Assembly: GCA_025464025.1 (NCBI GenBank)
Contig: JAODBP010000043.1
Coordinates: 1-17,993, forward strand
Direction: 5' to 3'
Source: Actinomycetes bacterium
GTDB taxonomy: Bacteria > Actinomycetota > Acidimicrobiia > Acidimicrobiales > CADCSY01
Length of the DNA: 17,993 nucleotides
The translations under genes and the position numbers were made by a program. This document shows positions 5,813 through 12,515 of the stretch, in pieces (position 1 is the first letter of the stretch; every line of letters starts with the position of its first letter). The notes under the pieces were generated by a model. It did not search any database. It was not told the DNA's origin and was given only the letters and a program-made list of their open reading frames with translations.

Positions 5813-6821
5813 GGGTCAGGGGTGGATCGACGCAGCCCGCGGCACCTCCACCGCCGCCCGCCGGCGTGCGTCGAGGGATCGGCTGGACGAAGCCCGACCC
5901 CGGATCGCCGGTCGTGAGGTACCGCCGGACCGCCCGCGCGATTGCCGCCGCCTCGTCGGCCTGCACGTCGGGGCGGGCGAGGAGCTCGGCCTCCGAGGGC
6001 GACGCGGACAGGAACAGCCCCTCGCTGATCGCCGCCGTCACGCCGGCGGTGCTGCGCAGGATCCCGTAGTAGTCGCCGCCCCGGTCGTTGAGGCGGTACT
6101 TGGCGCCGGCGTCGACGTTGGCGTGCCAGGTGACGCCGGGCCGACCGGCGAACGCGGCGTACACCTCCTCGTAGAGGAGCCCGGCGAGGCGCTTCGAGGT
6201 CAACGAGGCGTGCTGGTAGTAGGTCTCGGTGCCCGGCTTGTCGGACGGGCCGTCGTCGCCGCCGTTGTGGTGGATCGAGACGAAGACCGGCGGCTTGAGC
6301 CGCTGGGCGATGGCGGCCCGCTCGTCGAGCGTGACCCGGTAGTCGGCCGTCCGGGTGAGCACCACCGTCGCGCCCTGGGCCTGGAGGTCGGCCTGCACGA
6401 GCTTGGCCACGGCGAGGTTGAGGTCGCGCTCGACGAGGCCGTTCGGGCCGGTGGCCCCCGTCTCGATCCCGCCGTGCCCGGGGTCGAGCACGACGGTGGC
6501 GCCGTGGAGCGGCGTGCCGGCGGCCACGACCGCCCGACGGCCGCACGGCGTGCCGACCTGCCAGCCCCCGGCGGCACCGCCGTAGACGGGGACGACGACG
6601 CCGGTGGGCGTGACGAGCGCCCGCACCTCGCCCGAGGTGGGCGCGGCCGGCAGTGGGGCGAGCATCGTGGTCGTCGTGACGGGCGCGACGGTCGTGGTGG
6701 TGGTGGCCGGGACGGCGAGCGTCGTGGTCGTGGTCGACGACGGCCCCGGGTCGTCGCTCCCGGACGAACAGGCGCCGGCCAGGAGGACGAGGGCGAGGAC
6801 GAGGGACAGTCGCCGGATCAC
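5808..6821 (-). CDS. N-acetylmuramoyl-L-alanine amidase, zinc-dependent lipoprotein (Amidase_3)
   Basis: This enzyme cleaves the amide bond between muramic acid and the stem peptide of peptidoglycan on the outer face of the membrane. From GTG 6821 the 337-residue protein has a lipoprotein signal, RRLSLVLALVLLAGAC, with the lipobox cysteine at 18. A Thr-rich low-complexity linker (about 28-58) follows, then a short spacer and the Amidase_3 domain. Zinc ligands are His116 in VLDPGHGG, Glu131 in LVERDLNL and His184 in SIHHN; Glu267 in ISEGLFLS is the catalytic acid. A frame extension to 6905 exists, but the signal peptide fixes the GTG. No clear ribosome binding site is seen. It starts 16 nt after the PPOX gene stop, and its own stop overlaps repeat copy C. 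The specific physiological role (division, remodelling, sporulation) is not shown. Confidence 0.9.
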   Translation of the reverse strand: MIRRLSLVLALVLLAGACSSGSDDPGPSSTTTTTLAVPATTTTTVAPVTTTTMLAPLPAAPTSGEVRALVTPTGVVVPVYGGAAGGWQVGTPCGRRAVVAAGTPLHGATVVLDPGHGGIETGATGPNGLVERDLNLAVAKLVQADLQAQGATVVLTRTADYRVTLDERAAIAQRLKPPVFVSIHHNGGDDGPSDKPGTETYYQHASLTSKRLAGLLYEEVYAAFAGRPGVTWHANVDAGAKYRLNDRGGDYYGILRSTAGVTAAISEGLFLSASPSEAELLARPDVQADEAAAIARAVRRYLTTGDPGSGFVQPIPRRTPAGGGGGAAGCVDPPLTR

Positions 6822-6837
6822 CCGTCCATGTTCGTGG

Positions 6838-7326
6838 CTACCGGCGCTCGATCCTCCGCGGCGCCTCACCGGGGTGCCACACGTCGATGACGAGGTGATC
6901 GCCACCCGGCCGGATCGTCGACAGCTCGGTCACGTCGACGCGGAACAGGTGCCACGGCCCGTTGGCATCGGGGTCGTAGCCCGTCTCCTCCTGGAAGCGG
7001 GTGGCGAACGCCCGCTTCCACGCCTCGTCGTCGACCTCGACGGCCCGGCCCGACACGCGGGCATCGCCGTCCTTGACCTCCTTGTCGACCGTGGCGGCGT
7101 GGAGGGCCAGGCGAGGGTCGTGGCGCAGGTCCAGCGCCTTGCGCGCCTCCCACATCGAGCCCAGGCACAGCTCCCCGTCGAAGAAGGAGGTCTCGATCCC
7201 GCTCACGCGGGGCGCACCGTCGGCTCGCAGGGTCGCCAGCACGGCGAGGCCGGTGGCCTCGAACCGCGCTTGGACGAGCGCTCCCAGCTCGGGGGCGGCG
7301 GCCAGCACGTCGTTCCAGTTCGTCAT
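6838..7326 (-). CDS. PPOX-class (pyridoxamine phosphate oxidase-like) flavin or F420 split-barrel protein
   Basis: The 162-residue protein has the split beta-barrel pattern of the PPOX superfamily. A helix, ELGALVQARFEATG, leads into LAVLATLRADGAPRVSGIE, then GELCLGSMWEARKALDLRHDPRLALHAA, then DARVSGRAVEVDD, and HLFRVDVTELSTI near the end. Members bind FMN or F420 and reduce or protect small molecules; the cofactor cannot be settled here. I chose ATG 7326 because family members usually begin close to this residue. ATG 7347 in the same frame is possible if the transcript is leaderless (CATCCT lies 7 nt upstream). It is divergent from a WYL regulator gene across a perfect inverted repeat, so the regulator probably controls it. 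Confidence 0.85.
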   Translation of the reverse strand: MTNWNDVLAAAPELGALVQARFEATGLAVLATLRADGAPRVSGIETSFFDGELCLGSMWEARKALDLRHDPRLALHAATVDKEVKDGDARVSGRAVEVDDEAWKRAFATRFQEETGYDPDANGPWHLFRVDVTELSTIRPGGDHLVIDVWHPGEAPRRIERR

Positions 7327-7348
7327 GGGTGGAGCATGCGCCCTCATC

Positions 7349-7367
7349 CCTGACAGGATGTGTCAGG
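7349..7367. promoter_or_regulatory. Perfect inverted repeat between divergent genes, likely regulator operator
   Basis: CCTGACA and TGTCAGG form perfect 7-nt arms around a 5-nt centre. The site ends one nt before the WYL regulator ATG (7369) and lies 22 nt before the chosen PPOX ATG. It would cover -10 sequences on both strands (CAGGAT one way, CATCCT the other). This position is typical of an autoregulatory operator. That the WYL protein binds it is inference. Confidence 0.65.
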
Positions 7368-7368
7368 T

Positions 7369-8265
7369 ATGCGAGCGAGCCGCCTGGTCGAGCTCCTCCT
7401 GCTGCTGCAGGAGCGGCGAGAGGCCACGGCCGACGCGCTTGCCGTCGAGCTGGAGGTCTCGGTCCGCACGATCTACCGCGACGTGGCCGCCCTGCAGGCC
7501 GCCGGCGTGCCGCTGTGGACCGAGAGCGGCCCGGGCGGCGGCATCCGCCTCCTCGACGGGTGGAGCGGGCGGCTCGACGGCATCGCCCCCGACGAGGCCG
7601 GCGCCCTCTACCTGGCCGGCACGGTGGCCCAGGCCTCGGTGCTGTCGACCCTGCCCCGGGAGCTCGGCGCCCGGGCCGGGCGGATCCGCGAGCGCTTCCA
7701 CGTCGATGCCCCCGACTGGTTCAGCCGCGAGGAGGCGGTCCCCCACCTCGACGTGGTGGCCGACGCGGTGTGGACCGGCCGCCGGCTCGACCTGCGCTAC
7801 GGCGACGCCGAGCGGCGCGTCGACCCGCTCGGGCTGGTCCTCAAGGCCGGCCGCTGGTACCTGGTGGCGGCCCACCGGGGCCGGCCCCGCACCTACCGAA
7901 TCGGCCGCATCACGGCGGCGACCGTCCGGCCCGAGCGGGTCGAGCGGCCCGACGGCTTCGAGCTGGCCGCCTGGTGGGCCGAGTCCTCGGCCGAGTTCGA
8001 CCAGGCCATCCGCCGCACGACCGTCACGCTCCGGGTGTCCCCCCGGGGGCTCCGGCTCCTCCCCCGCGCCATCACGCTCCCGGAGGTCGATGCGCCCGAG
8101 CCCGGCCCCGACGGCTGGTTCGAGCTGACGGTCCCGGTGGAGTCCGACGAGGTGGCCGCCCACCAGCTCCTCGGCCTCGCCGGCCACGTCGAGGTCCTGG
8201 CCCCGGCCGCGGTGCGGGCGGCCATGGCCAGCTTCGGCCGGGCGCTGACAACAGCCCACGCCTGA
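7369..8265 (+). CDS. WYL-domain (YafY/DeoR-like HTH) transcriptional regulator
   Basis: The 298-residue protein starts MRASRLVELLLLLQERREATADALAVELEVSVRTIYRDVAALQAAG, an HTH_11-type winged helix (about 1-60) where VSVRTIYRDVAAL is the recognition helix. The rest is a WYL domain: LDLRYGDAERRVDPLGLVLKAGRWYLVA carries the RWYLVA core (Trp163, Tyr164, Leu165) followed by a YRIGRI strand. A C-terminal extension (WCX-like) continues to about 295. WYL regulators sense ligands or nucleic acids and act as repressors or activators. ATG 7369 is preferred over the in-frame GTG at 7360, which lies inside the operator. It is divergent from the PPOX gene and converges on the VOC gene with no gap between stop codons. 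The ligand is unknown. Confidence 0.92.
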   Translation: MRASRLVELLLLLQERREATADALAVELEVSVRTIYRDVAALQAAGVPLWTESGPGGGIRLLDGWSGRLDGIAPDEAGALYLAGTVAQASVLSTLPRELGARAGRIRERFHVDAPDWFSREEAVPHLDVVADAVWTGRRLDLRYGDAERRVDPLGLVLKAGRWYLVAAHRGRPRTYRIGRITAATVRPERVERPDGFELAAWWAESSAEFDQAIRRTTVTLRVSPRGLRLLPRAITLPEVDAPEPGPDGWFELTVPVESDEVAAHQLLGLAGHVEVLAPAAVRAAMASFGRALTTAHA

Positions 8266-8634
8266 CTACTTCGGAGCGAGGAGCTCCACCTCTAGGCCGT
8301 CGGGGTCGTGCAGGTGGATCGAGACGCCCTCGCCCGACTCCACCAGCCCGGAGTGCTCGATCCCGATCGAGGCGAGGTGGTCTCCCCACGACGCCAGGGC
8401 GTCCCGATCGCCGACACCGAACGCGATGTGGTCGAGCTCGCCGCCCGCCGGCTCCGGGCGCTCGCCGCTGATCACGATGGCGAACCGGCCGCCGGCGCCG
8501 AACATGGCGACCGCGCCCGACTGCGGCGGCCCCGCCGCGGCGAGCCCGACGGCCGCCGAGTACCACGCGACGGACGCATCCACGTCGCTGACCCGGAGCT
8601 GCGCGTGCGAGAACCCCTTCACCGGACTGTCCAC
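8266..8634 (-). CDS. VOC-superfamily (glyoxalase/bleomycin-resistance-like) protein
   Basis: The 122-residue protein has the paired beta-alpha-beta-beta-beta layout of a single VOC unit. FSHAQLRVSDVDASVAWYSAAVGL provides the first metal-ligand His, LDHIAFGVGD a second His, and SIHLHDPDGLEVELLAP the terminal Glu. Metal binding therefore looks intact. Such proteins are lyases, dioxygenases or drug-binding proteins, and the substrate cannot be inferred. The start is GTG 8634: TAGGGT ends 7 nt upstream and no ribosome binding site is present, as with other leaderless genes here. Its TAG abuts the WYL regulator TGA, so the two convergent genes have no intergenic space. Confidence 0.88.
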   Translation of the reverse strand: MDSPVKGFSHAQLRVSDVDASVAWYSAAVGLAAAGPPQSGAVAMFGAGGRFAIVISGERPEPAGGELDHIAFGVGDRDALASWGDHLASIGIEHSGLVESGEGVSIHLHDPDGLEVELLAPK

Positions 8635-8641
8635 GCCCCGG

Positions 8642-8647
8642 ACCCTA
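8642..8647 (-). promoter_or_regulatory. Candidate -10 element (TAGGGT), leaderless VOC gene promoter
   Basis: TAGGGT matches TAnnnT and ends 7 nt before GTG 8634. The 38-nt palindrome begins 17 nt upstream, so a protein bound there could control this promoter. Confidence 0.45.
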
Positions 8648-8664
8648 GGCCCGGACGCGAACCA

Positions 8665-8702
8665 GCGACGGTTCGTGGACAGATCTGTCCACGAACCGTC
8701 GC
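8665..8702. terminator. Perfect 38-nt palindrome downstream of sucD (terminator or operator)
   Basis: Every base from 8665 (GCGACGGTTCG...) to 8702 pairs with its mirror, a 19-nt perfect inverted repeat with no spacer, centred on AGATCT. After a 2x2 mismatch, GAAC/GTTC extends it by four more pairs. It lies 15 nt after the sucD stop, the usual place for a transcription terminator, but no T-run follows on either strand. Many actinobacterial terminators lack one. An operator for the VOC gene promoter is the alternative. Confidence 0.6.
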
Positions 8703-8717
8703 CAGTTCGGTCTCGAG

Positions 8718-9605
8718 CTAGAGGTTCTTGACGATGTCGGCCATGAGCTCGCCGGCTTCGGTCGGGTTGAGCCCCACCGCGACGCCGGCGGCCCGGAGGG
8801 CCTCCATCTTGCCCTTGGCCGTGCCCATGTTCCCGGAGACGATGGCGCCGGCGTGGCCCATCTTCTTGCCGGCCGGGGCGGTGACGCCGGCGACGTAGGA
8901 CGCGACGGGCTTGTCCATCTTGTCCTTGATGAAGTCGGCGGCCTCCTCCTCGGCCGTGCCACCGATCTCACCGAACATGATGACGGCCTTGGTGGCGGGG
9001 TCGGCCTGGAAGGCCTCGAGGCAGTCGATGAACGACGTGCCGGGGACCGGGTCGCCACCGATGCCGACGCAGGTGGTGACGCCGATGCCCTTCTGCTTCA
9101 GCTCGTAGAGGGCCTGGTACGTCAGCGTGCCCGAGCGGCTCACGATGCCGACCGGGCCGCCGCCGAGGGCGATCTCACCGGGCGTGATGCCGATGTTGCA
9201 CTCGCCCGGCGTGATGATGCCGGGGCAGTTCGGGCCCAGCAGGCGCGTGTTCGGGAAGTCGCGCTTGAGGATGTTGAACGTCTTGGCCTCGTCCTGGGCC
9301 GGGATGCCCTCGGTGATGCACACGACGAACGCGATGCCGGCCTCGGCCGCCTCGAGGATGGCGCCGGGCGAGCCGGACGGGGGCACGGCCACGAACGAGG
9401 CGGTGGCGCCGGTCGCAGCGACGGCGTCGGCGACGTTGGCGAACACCGGCACGCCCTCGATCTCCTCACCGGCCCGCTTGGGGTTCACGCCGCCGACGAC
9501 CTGGGTGCCGTAGGCCTTGTTGCGCAGGCCGTGGAAGCCGCCCTGCGAGGTGGGGCTGAACCCCTGGATGATGACCTTGGTGTCCTTGTTGACGAAGACG
9601 GACAT
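8718..9605 (-). CDS. sucD: Succinyl-CoA ligase, alpha subunit
   Basis: SucD and SucC form the TCA-cycle enzyme that converts succinyl-CoA to succinate with formation of ATP or GTP. The 295-residue length is standard. The N-terminal CoA-binding Rossmann domain contains KVIIQGFSPTSQGGFH and YGTQVVGGVNP, with the glycine-rich loop slightly altered from the usual TGxQGTFH. LGPNCPGIITPGE and the phospho-histidine loop KKMGHAGAIVSG (His251) are intact. Its ATG at 9605 lies 3 nt after the sucC stop, so the subunits are co-translated. The gene is followed by the 38-nt palindrome. Confidence 0.97.
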   Translation of the reverse strand: MSVFVNKDTKVIIQGFSPTSQGGFHGLRNKAYGTQVVGGVNPKRAGEEIEGVPVFANVADAVAATGATASFVAVPPSGSPGAILEAAEAGIAFVVCITEGIPAQDEAKTFNILKRDFPNTRLLGPNCPGIITPGECNIGITPGEIALGGGPVGIVSRSGTLTYQALYELKQKGIGVTTCVGIGGDPVPGTSFIDCLEAFQADPATKAVIMFGEIGGTAEEEAADFIKDKMDKPVASYVAGVTAPAGKKMGHAGAIVSGNMGTAKGKMEALRAAGVAVGLNPTEAGELMADIVKNL

Positions 9606-9608
9606 CGG

Positions 9609-10754
9609 TTACTTGCCTCCAGCGAGGGCGACGGCCTGGTTGGCGGCCTCGAGCATCGTGGGCGCCGAGCGGAGCCGGTCGGACAGGTGGGGCTCGAGGA
9701 TCTTGCGACCCTCCTCGGCGTTGGTGCCGTCGAGCCGGATGACGATGGGGGCCTTGATGTCGACCCGGCCGAGGGCCTGGACGATGCCGTTGGCCACCTC
9801 TTCACCGCGGGTGATGCCACCGAAGAAGGTGATGAAGATCGCCTTGACCTTCTCGTCGGAGTTGATGACGTCGAGGGCGTTGGCCATGACGTCAGCGGAG
9901 GCTCCGCCACCGATGTCGAGGAAGTTGGCCGGCGAGCCGCCGACCTGGTTCACGACGTCGCACGTGCTCATGGCCAGGCCGGCGCCGTTGGCGATGATGC
10001 CGACGGTGCCGTCGAGGCCGACGTACTGGAGGCCCTTCTCGTGCGCCAGCTCCTCGCGGGCGTCACGGACCTCGAGGCCCCGCCACACGTCGCGCTCGGG
10101 ATGGCGGAAGTCGGCGTTGTCGTCGAGCGTGACCTTGGCGTCCAGGGCGTGCACCCGGTCGTCCGGGGTGAGGATCAGCGGGTTGATCTCGGCCAGGTCG
10201 GCGTCGCCGTCGACGTAGGCGGTGTAGAGCTTCCGCAGGATGTCGACGGCGCCATCCTCCGCCTTCGGGTTGAGCTTGGCCGCCTTCACCCACGCCCGGG
10301 CCTGCTCCTCGGAGAGGCCCTCGGCCGGATCGACCCAGATCTTCGAGATGGCGTCGGGGTTCGTCTCGGCCACGGTCTCGATCTCGACGCCGCCCTCGGC
10401 GGACAGCATGCCGAGGTGCTTCTTGGCCGAGCGGTCCAGCGTGAAGCTGGCGTAGTACTCCTCGGCGATGTCGGAGGCGACCTCGACCCACACCCGCTTG
10501 ACGACGTGGCCCTTGATGTCGAGGCCGAGGATGTTGGACGCGTGCTCGCGAGCTTCCTCAGCGTTGTCGGCGAGCTTCACGCCGCCGGCCTTGCCGCGGC
10601 CACCCACCTGGACCTGGGCCTTGATGACCACGGGGTACCCGATGCGATCGGCGACGGCGACGGCGTCCTCCACGGTGTCGACGGCGTCGCCGGCGGAGAC
10701 CGGGATGCCGAAGGACGCGAAGAACTGCTTGCCCTGGTACTCGAAGAGATCCAC
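9609..10754 (-). CDS. sucC: Succinyl-CoA ligase, beta subunit
   Basis: The 381-residue beta subunit carries the ATP-grasp nucleotide-binding fold and part of the active site with SucD. It begins with the family start xDLFEYQGKQFFASFGIPV. VGGRGKAGGVKLA is the ATP-grasp glycine loop, EINPLILTPDD carries metal-binding residues, and GIIANGAGLAMSTCDVV is the signature near the subunit interface. GTG 10754 is chosen because AGGAG lies 5 nt upstream and the protein then begins at the usual residue; the open frame to 10796 runs back into the preceding gene's end. Its start is 19 nt after the stop of the B12-binding mutase subunit gene, so the three genes form an operon that makes and consumes succinyl-CoA. 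Confidence 0.96.
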   Translation of the reverse strand: MDLFEYQGKQFFASFGIPVSAGDAVDTVEDAVAVADRIGYPVVIKAQVQVGGRGKAGGVKLADNAEEAREHASNILGLDIKGHVVKRVWVEVASDIAEEYYASFTLDRSAKKHLGMLSAEGGVEIETVAETNPDAISKIWVDPAEGLSEEQARAWVKAAKLNPKAEDGAVDILRKLYTAYVDGDADLAEINPLILTPDDRVHALDAKVTLDDNADFRHPERDVWRGLEVRDAREELAHEKGLQYVGLDGTVGIIANGAGLAMSTCDVVNQVGGSPANFLDIGGGASADVMANALDVINSDEKVKAIFITFFGGITRGEEVANGIVQALGRVDIKAPIVIRLDGTNAEEGRKILEPHLSDRLRSAPTMLEAANQAVALAGGK

Positions 10755-10773
10755 TCGTTCTCCTGGAACTTGG

Positions 10774-11184
10774 CTACGCGGCGTCTTCCCGCCCATCGAG
10801 GGCGGCAGCGAGCCACTCGGTGATGGAGGCCATGGTGGCCCCCGGGGTGAAGATCTCGGAGACGCCCTGCCCGAGCAGGACGGCGCGGTCGGCCTCGGGG
10901 ACGATGCCCCCGCCGAACAGCATCACGTGCTCCAGGCCCCGGGCCTTGAGCTCCGCCGCGACGCGCGGGAACAGCGTCATGTGGGCCCCGGACAGGATGG
11001 ACAGGCCGACGGCGTCGACGTCCTCCTGGAGCGAGGTCTCGGCGACCTGCTCGGGGGTCTGGCGGAGTCCGGTGTAGATGACCTCGAAGCCGGCGTCACG
11101 CAGGGCCCGGGAGATGACCTTGGCCCCACGGTCGTGGCCGTCGAGTCCCACCTTGGCGACGACGACACGGTATGGGCGCTGCAC
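10774..11184 (-). CDS. Cobalamin-binding small subunit of an acyl-CoA mutase (methylmalonyl-CoA mutase type)
   Basis: The 136-residue protein is a free-standing B12-binding domain of the acid-CoA mutase class. [14 protein letters not shown] holds the DxHxxG motif (Asp15, His17 as lower cobalt ligand, Gly20). GLSILSGAH (60-68) and MLFGGG (88-93) line the nucleotide tail of the cofactor. Its length matches the separate small subunits of isobutyryl-, 2-hydroxyisobutyryl- and some methylmalonyl-CoA mutases. The catalytic large subunit is not in this window. The start is GTG 11184. It has no ribosome binding site, but TAGTAT lies 7 nt upstream. The position before sucC-sucD suggests methylmalonyl-CoA to succinyl-CoA conversion, for instance in propionate use. 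The actual substrate depends on the missing partner. Confidence 0.88.
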   Translation of the reverse strand: MQRPYRVVVAKVGLDGHDRGAKVISRALRDAGFEVIYTGLRQTPEQVAETSLQEDVDAVGLSILSGAHMTLFPRVAAELKARGLEHVMLFGGGIVPEADRAVLLGQGVSEIFTPGATMASITEWLAAALDGREDAA

Positions 11185-11191
11185 GCCGTGG

Positions 11192-11197
11192 ATACTA
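11192..11197 (-). promoter_or_regulatory. Candidate -10 element (TAGTAT) of the mutase-sucCD operon, overlapping a divergent promoter
   Basis: TAGTAT on the minus strand ends 7 nt before GTG 11184. Read the other way, GATACT (11191-11196) ends 6 nt before ATG 11203. The only intergenic DNA is 18 bp, so both -10 elements share the same bases and RNA polymerase can occupy only one at a time. Confidence 0.5.
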
Positions 11198-11202
11198 GGA
11201 GG

Positions 11203-11661
11203 ATGCCCCGCAGGCGTTCCCAATCGCAGACCCGCGGCCTCCTGGTCGGCACCGTCGCCGTCCTGTTCGGGGTGGTCCTGCTGGCCGGGCTCTCCATCGC
11301 TTCCGGCAAGGGCAAGGTCGACGTCTCGAACCTCGGCGACAAGGACTACTGGGCCGGCAACGCCGACCGCCTGGCCGCCCGGATCGTCAAGGACAAGCGC
11401 CCGTTCCTCATCCCCGACGCCTCGCCGAACCAGGCCAAGGACATCTACCTCCAGCACATCGGGGCCAACGACACCGAGGGTTGGCTGGCCATCGACGCCG
11501 GCCCGAGGAAGTGCTCGCTCCAGTGGGACGAGCAGGGCCTCCAGTTCCTCGACCCGTGCACCGGGGCGACGCATCCACCCGACGGGAGCGACCTGACCCG
11601 CTACCGCACCTACGTCGAGGGCAACGGCGTCTTCGTCGACCTCCGGACCAAGGTGAAGTGA
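11203..11661 (+). CDS. Membrane-anchored Rieske-like domain protein lacking cluster ligands
   Basis: The 152-residue protein has a basic N-terminus and one membrane segment (about 12-32), placing the rest outside the cell. The C-terminal part resembles the cluster-binding region of Rieske proteins: [26 protein letters not shown], then [17 protein letters not shown]. In a Rieske protein the second box reads CPCHGS. Here DPCTGA replaces it, so the ligand Cys and His are gone, and no CxH first box is present. Cys104 and Cys119 fall where the structural disulfide of Rieske proteins lies. It therefore probably keeps the fold and the disulfide without the 2Fe-2S cluster. AGGAGG directly abuts the ATG, too close to serve as a normal ribosome site. 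It precedes an oxygenase gene, coupled through GTGA. Function unknown. Confidence 0.7.
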   Translation: MPRRRSQSQTRGLLVGTVAVLFGVVLLAGLSIASGKGKVDVSNLGDKDYWAGNADRLAARIVKDKRPFLIPDASPNQAKDIYLQHIGANDTEGWLAIDAGPRKCSLQWDEQGLQFLDPCTGATHPPDGSDLTRYRTYVEGNGVFVDLRTKVK

Positions 11662-12515
11662 GCCTCGACCCGCGCGACGCCGTCCGGTCGACCATCGGCG
11701 CCCTCTTCTCGTCCGACCGCTTCCCCGAGGAGCAGTACGACGAGCCAGCCGGCGACGAGGGCCTGTTCGGCCCCGGCTCCGTCGCCTGGCGGGTCCACGC
11801 CGACGCGTCGATGTTCGTCGGGGGCATCGCCGCCCTCATGCTCCAGTCGCTCCACCCCCGGGCCGCGGCCGTGGTGGCCAGCTCGTCGAACTTCCGGGAG
11901 CGCCCCCTCCACCGGCTGTCGCGGACCGGCTCGTTCGTGGCGGCCACGACGTTCGCCGCCACGCCGGTGGCCGAGGCGATCATCGCCCGGGTGCGCGCCG
12001 TGCACGCCCGGATCCCCGGAGCCAGCGACCCCGACCTGCTCACGTGGATCCACGTGGCCGAGGTGACGAGCTTCCTCGCCGCCTACCGCCGCTACCACCC
12101 GAGCCTGCTCTTCGGGCCCGACATCGACCGCTACCTCGACGAGACGGCCGTCGTGGCCGAGCGGCTCGGGGCGACCGGCGTGCCGCGGTCGGCCGCCGCC
12201 GTCCGCGCCTACTACGGCGACGTCCGGCCCGAGCTCGGCGCGTCGGAGCACAGCGACGACCTCATGGCCTTCCTGCACCAGCCCCTCTCCCGCAACCCGG
12301 CCGCCCGGGCCGTCTACGAGCTCTTCCTCCAGGCCGCCGAGGCCCAGCTCCCGGGCTGGGCCCGACGGATGTACGGCATGCACCTCCCGCCCGGCGCCGA
12401 CCGCCTGCTGCTCCAGCCCGCCACCGGCTCGGTGCTCGCCGCCCTCCGCCTCGCCCTAGGGTCGTCCCCCGTGCTCGCCGCCGCCCGCGCCCGCGCCACC
12501 GCCGTCGCCGCGTGA
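11658..12515 (+). CDS. DUF2236 / MpaB-family oxygenase-like protein
   Basis: The 285-residue protein matches the DUF2236 family, which includes the rubber oxygenase Lcp and fungal MpaB and whose characterised members bind b-type heme. [33 protein letters not shown] is the family's N-terminal block, followed by RLSRTGSF, and [24 protein letters not shown] carries the conserved His132. The C-terminal half is helical and includes [11 protein letters not shown] infer a heme-dependent oxygenase with an unknown lipid or terpenoid-like substrate. It starts at GTG 11658, overlapping the preceding stop as GTGA, and its own stop overlaps the next GTG the same way. This coupling ties it to the Rieske-like anchor and the MFS exporter. 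Confidence 0.85.
   Translation: MSLDPRDAVRSTIGALFSSDRFPEEQYDEPAGDEGLFGPGSVAWRVHADASMFVGGIAALMLQSLHPRAAAVVASSSNFRERPLHRLSRTGSFVAATTFAATPVAEAIIARVRAVHARIPGASDPDLLTWIHVAEVTSFLAAYRRYHPSLLFGPDIDRYLDETAVVAERLGATGVPRSAAAVRAYYGDVRPELGASEHSDDLMAFLHQPLSRNPAARAVYELFLQAAEAQLPGWARRMYGMHLPPGADRLLLQPATGSVLAALRLALGSSPVLAAARARATAVAA

Noticed and set aside
8853..10823. A 656-codon open frame on the plus strand across sucC and sucD
   Set aside because: It is antisense to two secure genes, its product is low-complexity (V, G, D, L, H-rich) and it shows no family motif. Long antisense frames are expected at this GC content.
10755..11202. A cobalamin riboswitch before the B12-dependent mutase gene
   Set aside because: Only 18 bp separate the mutase start from the divergent gene, so there is no room for the structure.
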